Below, one piece after another: positions 45,201 through 53,769 of a stretch of DNA of 64,000 nt. Position 1 is the first letter of the stretch; every line of letters starts with the position of its first letter. The position numbers were made by a program, and so were the translations under genes. Location of the stretch: positions 546,152-610,151 of the forward strand of contig CAVVVP010000002.1 in NCBI GenBank assembly GCA_963751695.1, written 5' to 3'. A model generated the notes under the pieces. The model made no database searches. It was not told the origin of the DNA and worked only from the letters and a program-made list of their open reading frames with translations. This DNA comes from SZUA-22 sp963751695. Its GTDB lineage: Bacteria; Bacteroidota; Ignavibacteria; Ignavibacteriales; Melioribacteraceae.

Positions 45201-45648
45201 ACTGGAAGATCTGGGAGTGAATGAAAATCATGGTCAAATAGCTGATGGCAGTGATGATGTGCGTGATTACTCGGTCAATGGATTTCATGGTGATCTGAGT
45301 GGTGAATTCATTGGTTTATCAGACATTTCTGTTGTAAATGTCAAAGAATTACCTCAGGTTGCACCTATTAGTGATTATTCTTTACATCAAAACTACCCTA
45401 ACCCATTCAATCCAACCACACGCATAATGTACGATTTGCCGGAAGCTGGAAATGTGAAACTGACCATCCACAACATCCGTGGTGAAAGAGTCCGGACGTT
45501 GGTTAATAGTGGACAGTCATCAGGATCATATCAAATCGAATGGGATGGCAGCAATGATAGTGGAGTTCGCATATCGAGCGGTGTTTACTTTTACAGATTG
45601 CAAGCAGGCGGAAATGTCATGGTTCGCAAAATGCTCATGCTTAAGTAA
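42286..45648 (+). CDS. Protective-antigen-like pore-forming protein with LamG and T9SS sorting domains
   Basis: 1120 residues, TTG start with AAAGGAG 5-6 bases before. Signal peptide to about 37. Residues 62-460 resemble the pore-forming part of the anthrax protective antigen/binary-toxin B family. Seen: the calcium motif DDDGDGIDNALEVNG (66-80); WSTDGDPYSDY (108-118); ERHPLVAARPV (134-143); an alternating Ser/Thr/Gly membrane-loop region (165-235); VVPTFNLVIGNKTIATI (257-273); and a TFEDVLSLVF...TTSQDVID stretch (391-430). No N-terminal PA14-like part or furin site precedes it, so it is like the already cleaved form. Residues 770-960 fit LamG, and 1030-1120 are a T9SS type-A sorting domain. 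No enzymatic partner gene is adjacent. The function is inferred. Confidence 0.82.
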   Translation: MEKIYKVFKQTYLDQAEKINLIVLILMGFISAVPAIAQQAIQQNNDEYVLWRSANGEVIQLAVDVDDDGDGIDNALEVNGFTYNALDGLQAWNGDVSVKYFKTDPLRWSTDGDPYSDYMEATEINMPSAVPFPERHPLVAARPVIIIGMEDYDVNILGEITNTTGGSLTGSYTNETSQTTEKGGEVSVSGGWSAKDGLSFGASVTGTYSRSNSTTKSSTNGFGSDWNSTRSTNPNEAASLTLRIYMQNLGSAAAREVVPTFNLVIGNKTIATITPNQQAELLAAKGFNESRYPTNSGTIVIEKDNSNNDILLTMDELRAIQLGAPLSLVVTQVSAKVTKWNQELKEYKNLPWADFVGEIDPVVVNLKGNIGEENFDYQVYVGENFNDLGQTFEDVLSLVFNVDKSSGETLIEGRKYPDEWLVSTTSQDVIDKWDSLGRPNNLLDFNMFRNTYMILFSSGSQPEPEVNMAIYGPNLKKVYVSASGGNFPIKSVVAKVTIGGVEREVPLVADENSFFSNEVPFESEAKPNGQVIVTNISDRETVSGIALPALFKNASDIKENSAFIPNPGGEYIVFPNGDSEKMVKLYCQFYELGQDTVLLDIPKNYIPLPQNGDSVNYVDWWLGSQSRLVRAYYSKILLNPDDLELGNFRVEAGDLDWAMGDKPQNWSDPNIQLSFGSIPINGEFQGSAKANIDLTGTPFSIAPETDFVYGNSNVGYSSIHIDESRQLLNVYTNKLDDYTVNATSSVGLTPSTFNLDYKRKVTGVPVAFDDPGRSIQLGEPYEGEGSFANMGNSNEFYLSNQNTLEAWINPTTLPYGRDEYGIIIGKDKSYFLMVATDGTIVLALAADEYSWSVYNTHYKATVNKWDHVAVTFEFNIVKMYINGNLFREFNISGFSEILGDGNSGNFIVGRKKPFYAADDSDNSFYQGLVDEARLWNKSRTQEEIQSTMGSPLELDVYATEESGLIGYWRFDELEDLGVNENHGQIADGSDDVRDYSVNGFHGDLSGEFIGLSDISVVNVKELPQVAPISDYSLHQNYPNPFNPTTRIMYDLPEAGNVKLTIHNIRGERVRTLVNSGQSSGSYQIEWDGSNDSGVRISSGVYFYRLQAGGNVMVRKMLMLK

Positions 45649-45666
45649 GTATTATTATTTACCATG

Positions 45667-45695
45667 AAGGGTGAGTCAATTGGCTCACCCTTTCA
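45667..45695 (+). terminator. Rho-independent terminator after the PA-like gene
   Basis: Perfect 8-bp stem AGGGTGAG / CTCACCCT with an 8-base loop, followed by TTTC. Ends the single-gene PA-like transcript. Confidence 0.8.
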
Positions 45696-45700
45696 CATTT

Positions 45701-45797
45701 GTTTAATTTTAACTAAAAAAGTAATTATTTCCTCTTTGAATTTTTATCACCACAATAAAGTTGTAAGGTATATTGCTTTTGTCTTTCTTAACAAGTG
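45701..45797 (+). repeat. Direct repeat, copy 2 (downstream of the PA-like gene)
   Basis: Begins GTTTAATTTTAACTAAAAAA and aligns end to end with 42091-42186. It lies just after the terminator and about 125 bases before the next gene. The two copies frame the PA-like gene and its terminator exactly. Confidence 0.75.
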
Positions 45798-45922
45798 GCT
45801 CAAATAATTGATGAATCAAATTTGTCGTCTATAGAAAATTTACAATAAGAAAATGTTTGACTAAGTGAGCCTACTAATTTATATTTAGTCTAAATAATTA
45901 TAAATATATGTAGAGTTCATTA

Positions 45923-46993
45923 ATGAAATTTATACTACTACTCATTCTATTTTCTACAATTGTTTTTGGACAATCAGATGACGAATTTTTTACTTCATCT
46001 GCGACAATAGGAGGATATGGTGAGCTACACTACAATTATAAGCAGCAAGATAGTAAAGAAGTAAGTAAGGTCTTAGACTTTCATAGATTTGTACTATTCT
46101 TTGGGTACAATTTTACCGAAACATGGTCTTTTAGATCAGAGTTAGAACTAGAACATAATCTTGTTGATGGTAATTCGGGAGAACTTGAACTTGAGCAAGC
46201 TTATGTTAATTATTCACCGTCCCAATTTATCGGAGCTAGGGCTGGGGTTGTTCTAAACTCAGTTGGATTATTAAATGAGGTTCATGAACCACCAACATTC
46301 TTTGGAGTTGAGAGACCAGAATATCAGAAAGTAATTATACCAACTACATGGTTTGGAAATGGAGGTGCAATATTCGGGTATCATAAGGGATTTGATTATA
46401 TCCTAACGATAATGGAAGGGATAGATGCAGATAAATTAACACAAGAAAATATTGCGAAAAATGGAATTCGAAGTGCAAGGAGTAAAGGATTCAAATCAAA
46501 TGCACATAGTATGTTGGTAAATGGAAGATTAAACTATACGGGTATTAGGGGTTTATTAGTTGGAGGATCCTACTCCTACAATAATGCTATTGGGGATAGT
46601 CTGAACAATAAGATCGGTGTATCAGAGTTCCATACTAAGTTAAATATTCACTCTTTTTATTTTACTGCTGAGATTGGCCATATTTCTTATTCAGAGGGCG
46701 ATATTCAAAGTTCATTCGGCTACTATACTGATTTTGGATATGATATTGGAGGATTGTTTAATTTACGATTCCAACTCATCCCATTTGTTAGATATACAAA
46801 TTATAACACAGTTTCTTCATCAAAGTCTGGCGGGGAAATTGAGATGGCAAACAACATTTCTAAATATATGGTGGGTATAAACATTTTACCAATTAACCAG
46901 GTTGTATTAAAGGCTGATTATGGAATAGAAACAATTCAGCTTAATAATGAGAAAACTACATATTTCAATCTGGGTATAGGGTATATGTTTTGA
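45923..46993 (+). CDS. Outer-membrane porin-like protein
   Basis: 356 residues. Signal peptide to FGQ (residue 17). The mature part starts with SSATIGGYGELHYNYKQ, a common opening of Bacteroidota-type barrel porins, and ends in YFNLGIGYMF with a terminal Phe. Strand and turn pattern fits a barrel of about 16 strands. The reading ends in TGATG, shared with the FMN-binding gene, so expression is coupled. The substrate is unknown. Confidence 0.82.
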   Translation: MKFILLLILFSTIVFGQSDDEFFTSSATIGGYGELHYNYKQQDSKEVSKVLDFHRFVLFFGYNFTETWSFRSELELEHNLVDGNSGELELEQAYVNYSPSQFIGARAGVVLNSVGLLNEVHEPPTFFGVERPEYQKVIIPTTWFGNGGAIFGYHKGFDYILTIMEGIDADKLTQENIAKNGIRSARSKGFKSNAHSMLVNGRLNYTGIRGLLVGGSYSYNNAIGDSLNNKIGVSEFHTKLNIHSFYFTAEIGHISYSEGDIQSSFGYYTDFGYDIGGLFNLRFQLIPFVRYTNYNTVSSSKSGGEIEMANNISKYMVGINILPINQVVLKADYGIETIQLNNEKTTYFNLGIGYMF

Positions 46994-47511
46994 TGCGAAT
47001 ACTAGCATTGCTAATATTGATCTCATATTCTGTATACGGGAATGTAAAAGAGGATGCAGAAGAAGCTATAAAATCAATTACAAAGTCTAACACAATCGAA
47101 TTTGTTAAATACGAGTTAGACCAAGAAACCAAATTATGGATTGAAAGAGAAAGTAAACAAAGATTTTTTGGATCATTTCTATATAAGTGGACTGTGTTTG
47201 ATTCAGATACCATAAAAAACATTGTTCTATTGGATAACGTCTTGGGAAAAACACAACCAATATCATTCATGGTAATGTTTGATGCTGATGGCGGAATTGA
47301 GTATTGCCAAATAATTAAATACCGCGAAGATCATGGTGGTCAAGTTCAAGATAAAAACTGGTTAATGCAGTTTCAGGGGAAAAACAGTAAATCAAGTTTT
47401 ATTGTTGGAAAAGATATTGATGGTATCAGCGGGGCTACGATCTCTACAAACAGTTTGTCCAAAGGGATATTTAAACTCTCACTATTAATACAAAGGATAC
47501 TGGATGAATAA
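46993..47511 (+). CDS. Exported FMN-binding domain protein
   Basis: 172 residues from ATG 46993. Signal peptide to about 16. The FMN-binding domain occupies about 65-165 with DGISGATIST, in which the Thr is the usual site of covalent FMN attachment in RnfG/NqrC-type domains. LLDNVLGKTQPISFMVMFDADGGIEYCQII is the earlier part of the fold. It would carry electrons in the periplasm. It overlaps the next gene by 8 bases. Confidence 0.87.
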   Translation: MRILALLILISYSVYGNVKEDAEEAIKSITKSNTIEFVKYELDQETKLWIERESKQRFFGSFLYKWTVFDSDTIKNIVLLDNVLGKTQPISFMVMFDADGGIEYCQIIKYREDHGGQVQDKNWLMQFQGKNSKSSFIVGKDIDGISGATISTNSLSKGIFKLSLLIQRILDE

Positions 47512-47989
47512 AATTATAACCAAACCGATAAAACAGCTAACTATTTTCTATTTATTGGTTGTTGCAATTGGAGTTGGGGTGGGTTTAGTTTATTTGTTTT
47601 ATCAACGGCAAATTTCGCCAAACGGGATAGTAGACAACTACAGGGGTTCAGAAGTTCAAGAAAAATTTGAAATACCAGATAAATTTGAGAAGCCAATTGG
47701 TTCAATGCTTGTATCCACTCACAATCATATTTTAGGATTAGCGCCAATTATCTTAAGTTTATGTTTAATTTATTATATATTAAAAAATGGTAAGGTATCT
47801 CCATTTATAATGATTGAGCCATTGGTGTCGTTGTTGATAACTTTTGGATCGATTTGGTTAGTTAGATATATCCATTCATCATTTGTATATCTTACTATTT
47901 TATCCGGTACATTAATGTATTTTTCTATCTACTTTCTACTCACTAGTAGTTTATTCATTCTAGTTACCAATAAGAATGGAACAAATTGA
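47504..47989 (+). CDS. Small four-helix membrane protein of the FMN-binding operon
   Basis: 161 residues with four membrane spans (about 15-33, 72-92, 98-118 and 128-152). STHNHILGLAP at the start of span two carries two histidines that could bind heme or metal. A periplasmic loop lies between spans one and two. It could be the membrane electron donor of the FMN-binding protein. No family is recognised. Confidence 0.7.
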   Translation: MNKIITKPIKQLTIFYLLVVAIGVGVGLVYLFYQRQISPNGIVDNYRGSEVQEKFEIPDKFEKPIGSMLVSTHNHILGLAPIILSLCLIYYILKNGKVSPFIMIEPLVSLLITFGSIWLVRYIHSSFVYLTILSGTLMYFSIYFLLTSSLFILVTNKNGTN

Positions 47990-48014
47990 TCTGCTCCCTA
48001 GTGATTTACTAATG

Positions 48015-48176
48015 TCAAAGTGGCCTGCCCCAAAAAAAGTAAATACCACTGTAAAGATTTATTGCGTCGAATTTAATTTTGTAAGAACCTTGCTGCTGCA
48101 CTTCATTCTCTAGGAGTACCTCTACTTCCCTACCCAAAGCATCAAATACATAAAGTGATACATTTAGGTGCTTCAT
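48015..48176 (-). pseudogene. Orphan remnant of a T9SS sorting domain
   Basis: A 53-residue open frame on the minus strand reads VSLYVFDALGREVEVLLE and then GSYKIKFDAINLYSGIYFF, which is most of a T9SS type-A sorting domain. The NYPNPFNP start is missing, and the usual end is replaced by WGRPL and a stop. No protein body lies upstream. It is a relic of a deleted secreted-protein gene. Confidence 0.75.
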
Positions 48177-48287
48177 CTGAGGGCATGTAAATAAAATTAC
48201 TACGTAATTAATTTTAAAGATATAATTGTTAATTTTACTTTAAATACCGAGATTAAAAATAAATTTTTATTTAAAAGATTAGATATT

Positions 48288-50714
48288 ATGAAGACTGTAA
48301 TCAACAAACTTGTAGAAGCTGTAATTCTTCTAGCAATACTAGCAACCACTGGATTTTCCCAATCTTTAGATCTTACCAATTCTGAAATTGTCTGCATTGA
48401 AATGAGCAATCAACTTTTAGCTAAAGCGATAGCTGTTTTACAAGAGGAAATTGAAAAAAGAAGTGACATACAACTTCCAATTAGTGAAAACTGGCCAAAC
48501 AAATCACATCCCATTATAGCTGTGGGTCTTGAGAAAAATCTAAATAATTTCCCGAAGGAATACCAAGATGCTATTTCATCAATGAGATCGATTGGTTCAG
48601 AAGGATACAAAATTTTAATTACTAGAGATTCAAAAGCAGCACTAATAGTAGGACATGATCCTCGAGGCGTGCTATATGGCATAGGGAAACTCTTAAGAAA
48701 AATGGAAATTCGCAAGGGACAAATCTTGGTTCCAAGCGATCTTAAAATCGCTTCTACTCCAGCATATGCTATTAGAGGTCATCAGCTGGGCTACCGGCCA
48801 AAAACTAATTCTTACGATGCATGGACTGTTGAGCAATTCGATAGTTACATTCGTGACCTAGCAGTTTTTGGTGCAAACAGTATTGAGATTATGCCTCCCC
48901 GAACTGACGACGATTTTACAAGTAGTCATATGAAACTCCCAGCAATTGAAATGATGTCGAAACAGTCAAAAATATGTGATTCATATGGTCTTGATGTTTG
49001 GATGTGGTATCCCAATCTTGGGAAAGACTATACCGACCTAGATTTACTAAAGAAAGAAATGGAAGAGCGGCATGAAGTGTTCAAGGCTATCCCTCGCCTA
49101 GATGCATTATTTGTTCCAGGTGGAGATCCTGGTGATCTTGAACCTGATGAATTGTTCAACTGGCTTAATGAAGTGGCGGCTATTTTACATTTGTACCATC
49201 CAGAAGCAAAAATTTGGGTTTCACCACAAGTTTTCCGTCCAACACAAAAATGGTTTGACTCATTTTATGGACACGTAAACAATGAATATCCATGGTTTGG
49301 TGGTGTTGTTTTTGGGCCTTGGATAAAAACACCCATTGAGGAAATCAGAAAATTGGTAAATCCAAATATCCCAATACGTAGATATCCGGATATTACCCAC
49401 AGTTTAAGCAGCCAGTATCCAATTCCTAAGTGGGATTTAGCCTACGCAATTACATTAGGGCGCGAGTGCATTAATCCTCGACCGACCGATCATAAAATGA
49501 TTCACAATGCTTTTGATCAATTTGCACATGGGAGTATCAGTTATTCAGAGGGGACCAACGATGATGTCAACAAAATGATTTGGAGTGATCAGGATTGGAG
49601 TCCTGAAAGTCCAGTCATTGAAACATTGCGCGACTACGCGAGGTATTTTATAAGTCCAGATAATTCTGAGGAAATTGCACATGGAATTATGGAACTAGAG
49701 AGAAACCTTCAGGGCCCTCTTCTAATAAATGATGGTGTTGATATAACACTTCAACAATGGCAGACAATTGAGAAAAAAGCATCAAAAAAAATGCTTAGTA
49801 ATTTTCGATTTCAGATGTGCTTAATAAGAGCCTACTTTGATGCATACCAGTACCGGCGTCTCGTTTATGAAACTGAGTTAGAAAAAAAGGCGCGTGATAT
49901 TTTGTTGATGGCCGACAAGAAGGGCTCACTAAATGCTATAAATGAGGCTGAAGAAACATTAGCAAAAGCACACACAAGTCCCATCAGACCCGAGCTTAAA
50001 GAACGTTGTTACTTGCTGGCCGATTCATTATTCAAAAGCATAGGTGCCCAATTAACTGTTGAAAAACATTCTGCAATGGATGGACGAGGAAATTTTATTG
50101 ATTATATAGATATTCCATTAAATGATGTTATGTGGTTGTTGGATCAATTCTCAATTATTAAAGAACTTTCAGGAGAGGATGAACGGCTGCAAAAAATCGA
50201 TGATCTACTTCAAAGAAATAATCCTGGACCAAATGGTTTCTACGATAATTTCGGTTCGCCAAAGAGTTGGGAAAAAGTAATATCTGAAAAAAGCTTAGAT
50301 AAAGATCCGGGCAGCCTTCTCTCTCCCCGAGTTAGCTTTGGAGTTGGATTACGTGGAGAGGAATGGGTACACCAGGTTACAGCAAAGGGGTTCAATGGAA
50401 AATCTTCCCCATTATCATGGATGCACCAGGTTACTACCTTGTATGATGAGCCTCTGGAAATAGTCTATGATAATCTAGACTCGAATCGTATCTATACTAT
50501 TCGTGTAGCTTACACTGGTCGATTTAGGTCAAAAATGAAATTGGTTGCAGACGACATTTTGGTACATGATTTTATCCAGACCGGAATTCAGCCGATTTAT
50601 GAATTTCCAGTTCCAGCAAAATCCGTGAAAGATGGTATTGTGAATTTTAAATGGACTTGTGGTGAAGGTGAACGTGGTTCACAAGTTTCTGAGATCTGGC
50701 TAATCAAAGAATAA
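48288..50714 (+). CDS. Exported glycoside-hydrolase-like protein (GH20b-type N-domain plus barrel)
   Basis: 808 residues, signal peptide to GFSQ (residue 25). Residues about 30-160 form the small alpha/beta domain often before GH20/GH67/GH84 barrels (VGHDPRGVLYGIGKLLRKM). The barrel (about 165-480) opens with AIRGHQLGYRPKTNSYDAWT, which is typical of alpha-glucuronidase-like enzymes, and continues with DVWMWYPN, FVPGGDPGD and GVVFGPW. The C-terminal 130 residues are beta-rich. It most likely acts on plant or algal glycans, but I cannot assign the GH family. Single gene. Confidence 0.8.
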   Translation: MKTVINKLVEAVILLAILATTGFSQSLDLTNSEIVCIEMSNQLLAKAIAVLQEEIEKRSDIQLPISENWPNKSHPIIAVGLEKNLNNFPKEYQDAISSMRSIGSEGYKILITRDSKAALIVGHDPRGVLYGIGKLLRKMEIRKGQILVPSDLKIASTPAYAIRGHQLGYRPKTNSYDAWTVEQFDSYIRDLAVFGANSIEIMPPRTDDDFTSSHMKLPAIEMMSKQSKICDSYGLDVWMWYPNLGKDYTDLDLLKKEMEERHEVFKAIPRLDALFVPGGDPGDLEPDELFNWLNEVAAILHLYHPEAKIWVSPQVFRPTQKWFDSFYGHVNNEYPWFGGVVFGPWIKTPIEEIRKLVNPNIPIRRYPDITHSLSSQYPIPKWDLAYAITLGRECINPRPTDHKMIHNAFDQFAHGSISYSEGTNDDVNKMIWSDQDWSPESPVIETLRDYARYFISPDNSEEIAHGIMELERNLQGPLLINDGVDITLQQWQTIEKKASKKMLSNFRFQMCLIRAYFDAYQYRRLVYETELEKKARDILLMADKKGSLNAINEAEETLAKAHTSPIRPELKERCYLLADSLFKSIGAQLTVEKHSAMDGRGNFIDYIDIPLNDVMWLLDQFSIIKELSGEDERLQKIDDLLQRNNPGPNGFYDNFGSPKSWEKVISEKSLDKDPGSLLSPRVSFGVGLRGEEWVHQVTAKGFNGKSSPLSWMHQVTTLYDEPLEIVYDNLDSNRIYTIRVAYTGRFRSKMKLVADDILVHDFIQTGIQPIYEFPVPAKSVKDGIVNFKWTCGEGERGSQVSEIWLIKE

Positions 50715-50837
50715 TATTTGAGCCTGAAATTGTTGATAATGTTTTTATTGCTATCCCCGACTAAATCCAAACATTACAAATATTCCCTACAGGATTTTAT
50801 CCGGATTTTGCTTTATACCAACCAGCTGATTATTCTT

Positions 50838-53411
50838 TTATCTAAACATTTTTTGTTGAATCTTTTTTAGATTATCTGTTGGCATTTGCTTTGGAATTAT
50901 ATCGTCATATAACGAACCCACAAGAACCTTGAAATGAATATCCAAATAAGATTTTGAGCACTCTACTATGTAATTCCCATCATCATCACAGCAACCGCAA
51001 TGACAAGTCTTCCAGCCAGCAAGTGTTGCAACAAAACTACCCTCAATAACATCACCAAGGTTGTTTCCAAATTTCGAAATATAAATATTTCCTGGCTTAT
51101 CAATTCCGCAATTACATGGAGCATCATCAAGATCATCATCAAAAGCAAATATTAAGTCTTGTTGATAACTACCATTCTCAGCAACACACTTATATCTTTT
51201 AGTTAGTGATAGAACAGTGCTTTTTCCGTTACATCCACAAAACCAGATACCACCAAGATCAAAACCAAGACCTAAATCACTTCTTTCATTTATTTGAGAC
51301 GTGTCAATTAAGATTTCAATAGCCTCAAAATCATTCATTCCAACTATTCCGATTACCACTCGATTACCATCTTCTGGGCAATCTCCCATATCGTAATAAT
51401 AAGCGCCTCCAAATAAATCAGCTTTAAAGCTGTAATTGGTTTCATATGAATTATTAAAGTCTATGTCATAGTAAACAGTACCTTCCATTTTCCCATCAGG
51501 CTTTAAGATTAAGTCTTCAGCTTGGGTAACTTCATCTCCGGCAATTGTTACTGTGGTTGTTGCTTCTAAGTAATCTTCATGATCAACCTTTATTTCGAAT
51601 GTACCAGGCCTTAGTTCAAGATTGTATTCCCCATTGCTATATTGACTTATCCAGAAAGATGAGTAATAATTATTTCCCCCAATTTCCGTTACGGTTAAAT
51701 GACATTCTTTATTAAAATTAGCGGGATCCACACCGTTCTTCACAAATATTTCATTAAGTACTTTTCCTTGAAGTTTTCCCTTCTCTTTACTTAATATAAT
51801 TGTGACTTGAGTTGTTTCTCCATCTGTTACATTGATGTCAACTGATTTTCCGCCATACTCATCATGTGTTACTTGCAAGGTTTTTTCCCCTTCCATAATA
51901 TTCTCAAACCAAAATCCCCCACCACCATCAGTAGTATAAGTGTAATTTGGATTCATCGGGTTCCCCTCGTCTCCCAGTAATTTAACAACTACACCTTGAA
52001 TCCCTTTACCGGATTCCTTATCGTAGACATTACCTGTAACATTTCCAAAATTGAATTCTTCACTGTGAACCTTGAATGTAGTTTTATAGCCTGCATCATA
52101 CAAGGCCAATACAGACTTACAGAGTCCGGTAAGATCATCTCCGATGGAGAGGACATTGAGCGGAAGAAGAACCATTTTAGCAAATTTTTCAAATGCGGCT
52201 TTGCTTAAATTTATTTTTAATGCTTGCATCACAAAATTTCTGAACTCATCTTCAGTTGCTAAGAGCATTGTAATTTCTTTCATCATCGTCCAAACATAGT
52301 CCATATAGTGTCCGTCAGCTAGAAGAAGTTTTGCCCTCTCAAAATTCTTTCCGTACTGGATCATGTATCTGTTGAAAGTTATAATAAAATTAGGTGCGTT
52401 ATTTCCTCGAACTGTAGTAAATGGACAGTTTGTCACTAATGAGAGTATACGTGGAAGAAATTCAATAAGGACCGTCATTCTGCCAGCAAATTCAACGTGA
52501 TCCTTTTCCGTACTTGTCAATTCATTCCATGTCGCTTCAGTCTTATTCGACCAGCCCAATCCATAGACATCAACTTTTTGAGGAGGATCATTGGGAATAA
52601 TATTCATCTTAAATTCCCTTTCGGATGGTTGCCATGGTTTAAGACTCAGCATATCATTGTTGGGCGGAAGATACATTGTATCTGTTGCAGTTATACATTT
52701 TGCCCATCTGCCATACCAGTTTGTGATTAAAAAATTATCCTCACTCTTATGCATTACTTGATGACCACTAACGATATTCCCCGGTGAAATTACTATCGCC
52801 TCTTCTTCTAAGTTTTTTTGCTTTGGAATTATTGAAGTAGAGTCATAAGTAGTCGAGCTTAAATATGATACGATCACATTTTTAAGAGCATTTTTAATCT
52901 TGTTATCATCGGTTGTGATTGCTTCTCTGCTCAATGAAAATTTGCTTTGGAGAACATTTTCCAAAACGTTTAATTCTGGAAGCATCTTGATCCTATCCAC
53001 TACCTGTTCAGCATCGGAAGGCAGAGATGTACAAATAAATGGATTCATAAACACTAATGATAAGGCAGTTGATTGAAAATTGATTTTGCATTCTTGACTT
53101 TTTGAGGGGTTTGGTACTAAGCCTAGTAAAAGTGGGTTATCTTCATCATCAAGTAGTATGACCATTCCTGGGACTTCTTCGTTGTATGAAAGTGTAAACT
53201 TTCCTTCCTCATCCAGTTCATACTCTTCCTCTCCAAATGCTACAGTAAGTTTTGAAATTTCATCTGAAGTAAAAGAATGATCAATTTGGCCTGTTAAGGT
53301 TGAAGAATTGGTCTCTGGGTCAGTTATACCCTCGTCCTCTTTACAGCTGTTGAGTTGAACTAAAATCACTAAAGAACAGAATCCAAAAATTACAGTCAGA
53401 ATCTTCTTCAT
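50838..53411 (-). CDS. Large lipoprotein with carboxypeptidase-regulatory-like domain
   Basis: 857 residues with lipobox LNSC. Residues 30-450 have no recognised family. About 453-535 is a carboxypeptidase-regulatory-like beta sandwich (GNVTGNVYDKESGKGIQGVVV ending TTQVTIILSK), and another similar one may follow to 640. The last third is rich in cysteines (CNCGID, CHCGCCDDD). Such proteins are surface binders. A structural or adhesion role is an inference. It is separate from the next lipoprotein gene by 358 bases. Confidence 0.75.
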   Translation of the reverse strand: MKKILTVIFGFCSLVILVQLNSCKEDEGITDPETNSSTLTGQIDHSFTSDEISKLTVAFGEEEYELDEEGKFTLSYNEEVPGMVILLDDEDNPLLLGLVPNPSKSQECKINFQSTALSLVFMNPFICTSLPSDAEQVVDRIKMLPELNVLENVLQSKFSLSREAITTDDNKIKNALKNVIVSYLSSTTYDSTSIIPKQKNLEEEAIVISPGNIVSGHQVMHKSEDNFLITNWYGRWAKCITATDTMYLPPNNDMLSLKPWQPSEREFKMNIIPNDPPQKVDVYGLGWSNKTEATWNELTSTEKDHVEFAGRMTVLIEFLPRILSLVTNCPFTTVRGNNAPNFIITFNRYMIQYGKNFERAKLLLADGHYMDYVWTMMKEITMLLATEDEFRNFVMQALKINLSKAAFEKFAKMVLLPLNVLSIGDDLTGLCKSVLALYDAGYKTTFKVHSEEFNFGNVTGNVYDKESGKGIQGVVVKLLGDEGNPMNPNYTYTTDGGGGFWFENIMEGEKTLQVTHDEYGGKSVDINVTDGETTQVTIILSKEKGKLQGKVLNEIFVKNGVDPANFNKECHLTVTEIGGNNYYSSFWISQYSNGEYNLELRPGTFEIKVDHEDYLEATTTVTIAGDEVTQAEDLILKPDGKMEGTVYYDIDFNNSYETNYSFKADLFGGAYYYDMGDCPEDGNRVVIGIVGMNDFEAIEILIDTSQINERSDLGLGFDLGGIWFCGCNGKSTVLSLTKRYKCVAENGSYQQDLIFAFDDDLDDAPCNCGIDKPGNIYISKFGNNLGDVIEGSFVATLAGWKTCHCGCCDDDGNYIVECSKSYLDIHFKVLVGSLYDDIIPKQMPTDNLKKIQQKMFR

Positions 53412-53769
53412 TAGATCCTCCGGAATTATCTATAGAACAGTTATGTAATCTATATTAACTACTAAGAATTTTGGCTGTAATGTTCTTGGAAAATTTGAAT
53501 GGAGTATATTCGACAGATACCATTATTCGGATTTTTGCAATAGAATAATTTTAGTTGCTAAAATATTATTAAATTTTTATCTATTGTCAATCCAAAATTG
53601 AAATGATTTTTGGAATTATTATAGGTAGTTAAAACTAGTTGATGTTGCTGCTATTTATTACGGGCCCCTTTTCTAAGGACTATAATTTGGGATTACTACT
53701 TAATTCTTTTTTTCGAGTCTATCTTCTTATAATATAATTCTTACTATTACTTTATATATCTAATTATTA
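53412..53769. other. Intergenic region between two lipoprotein genes
   Basis: 358 bases, AT-rich, no credible gene, no repeat or hairpin that I can support. Presumably the promoter of the 857-residue lipoprotein. Confidence 0.5.
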
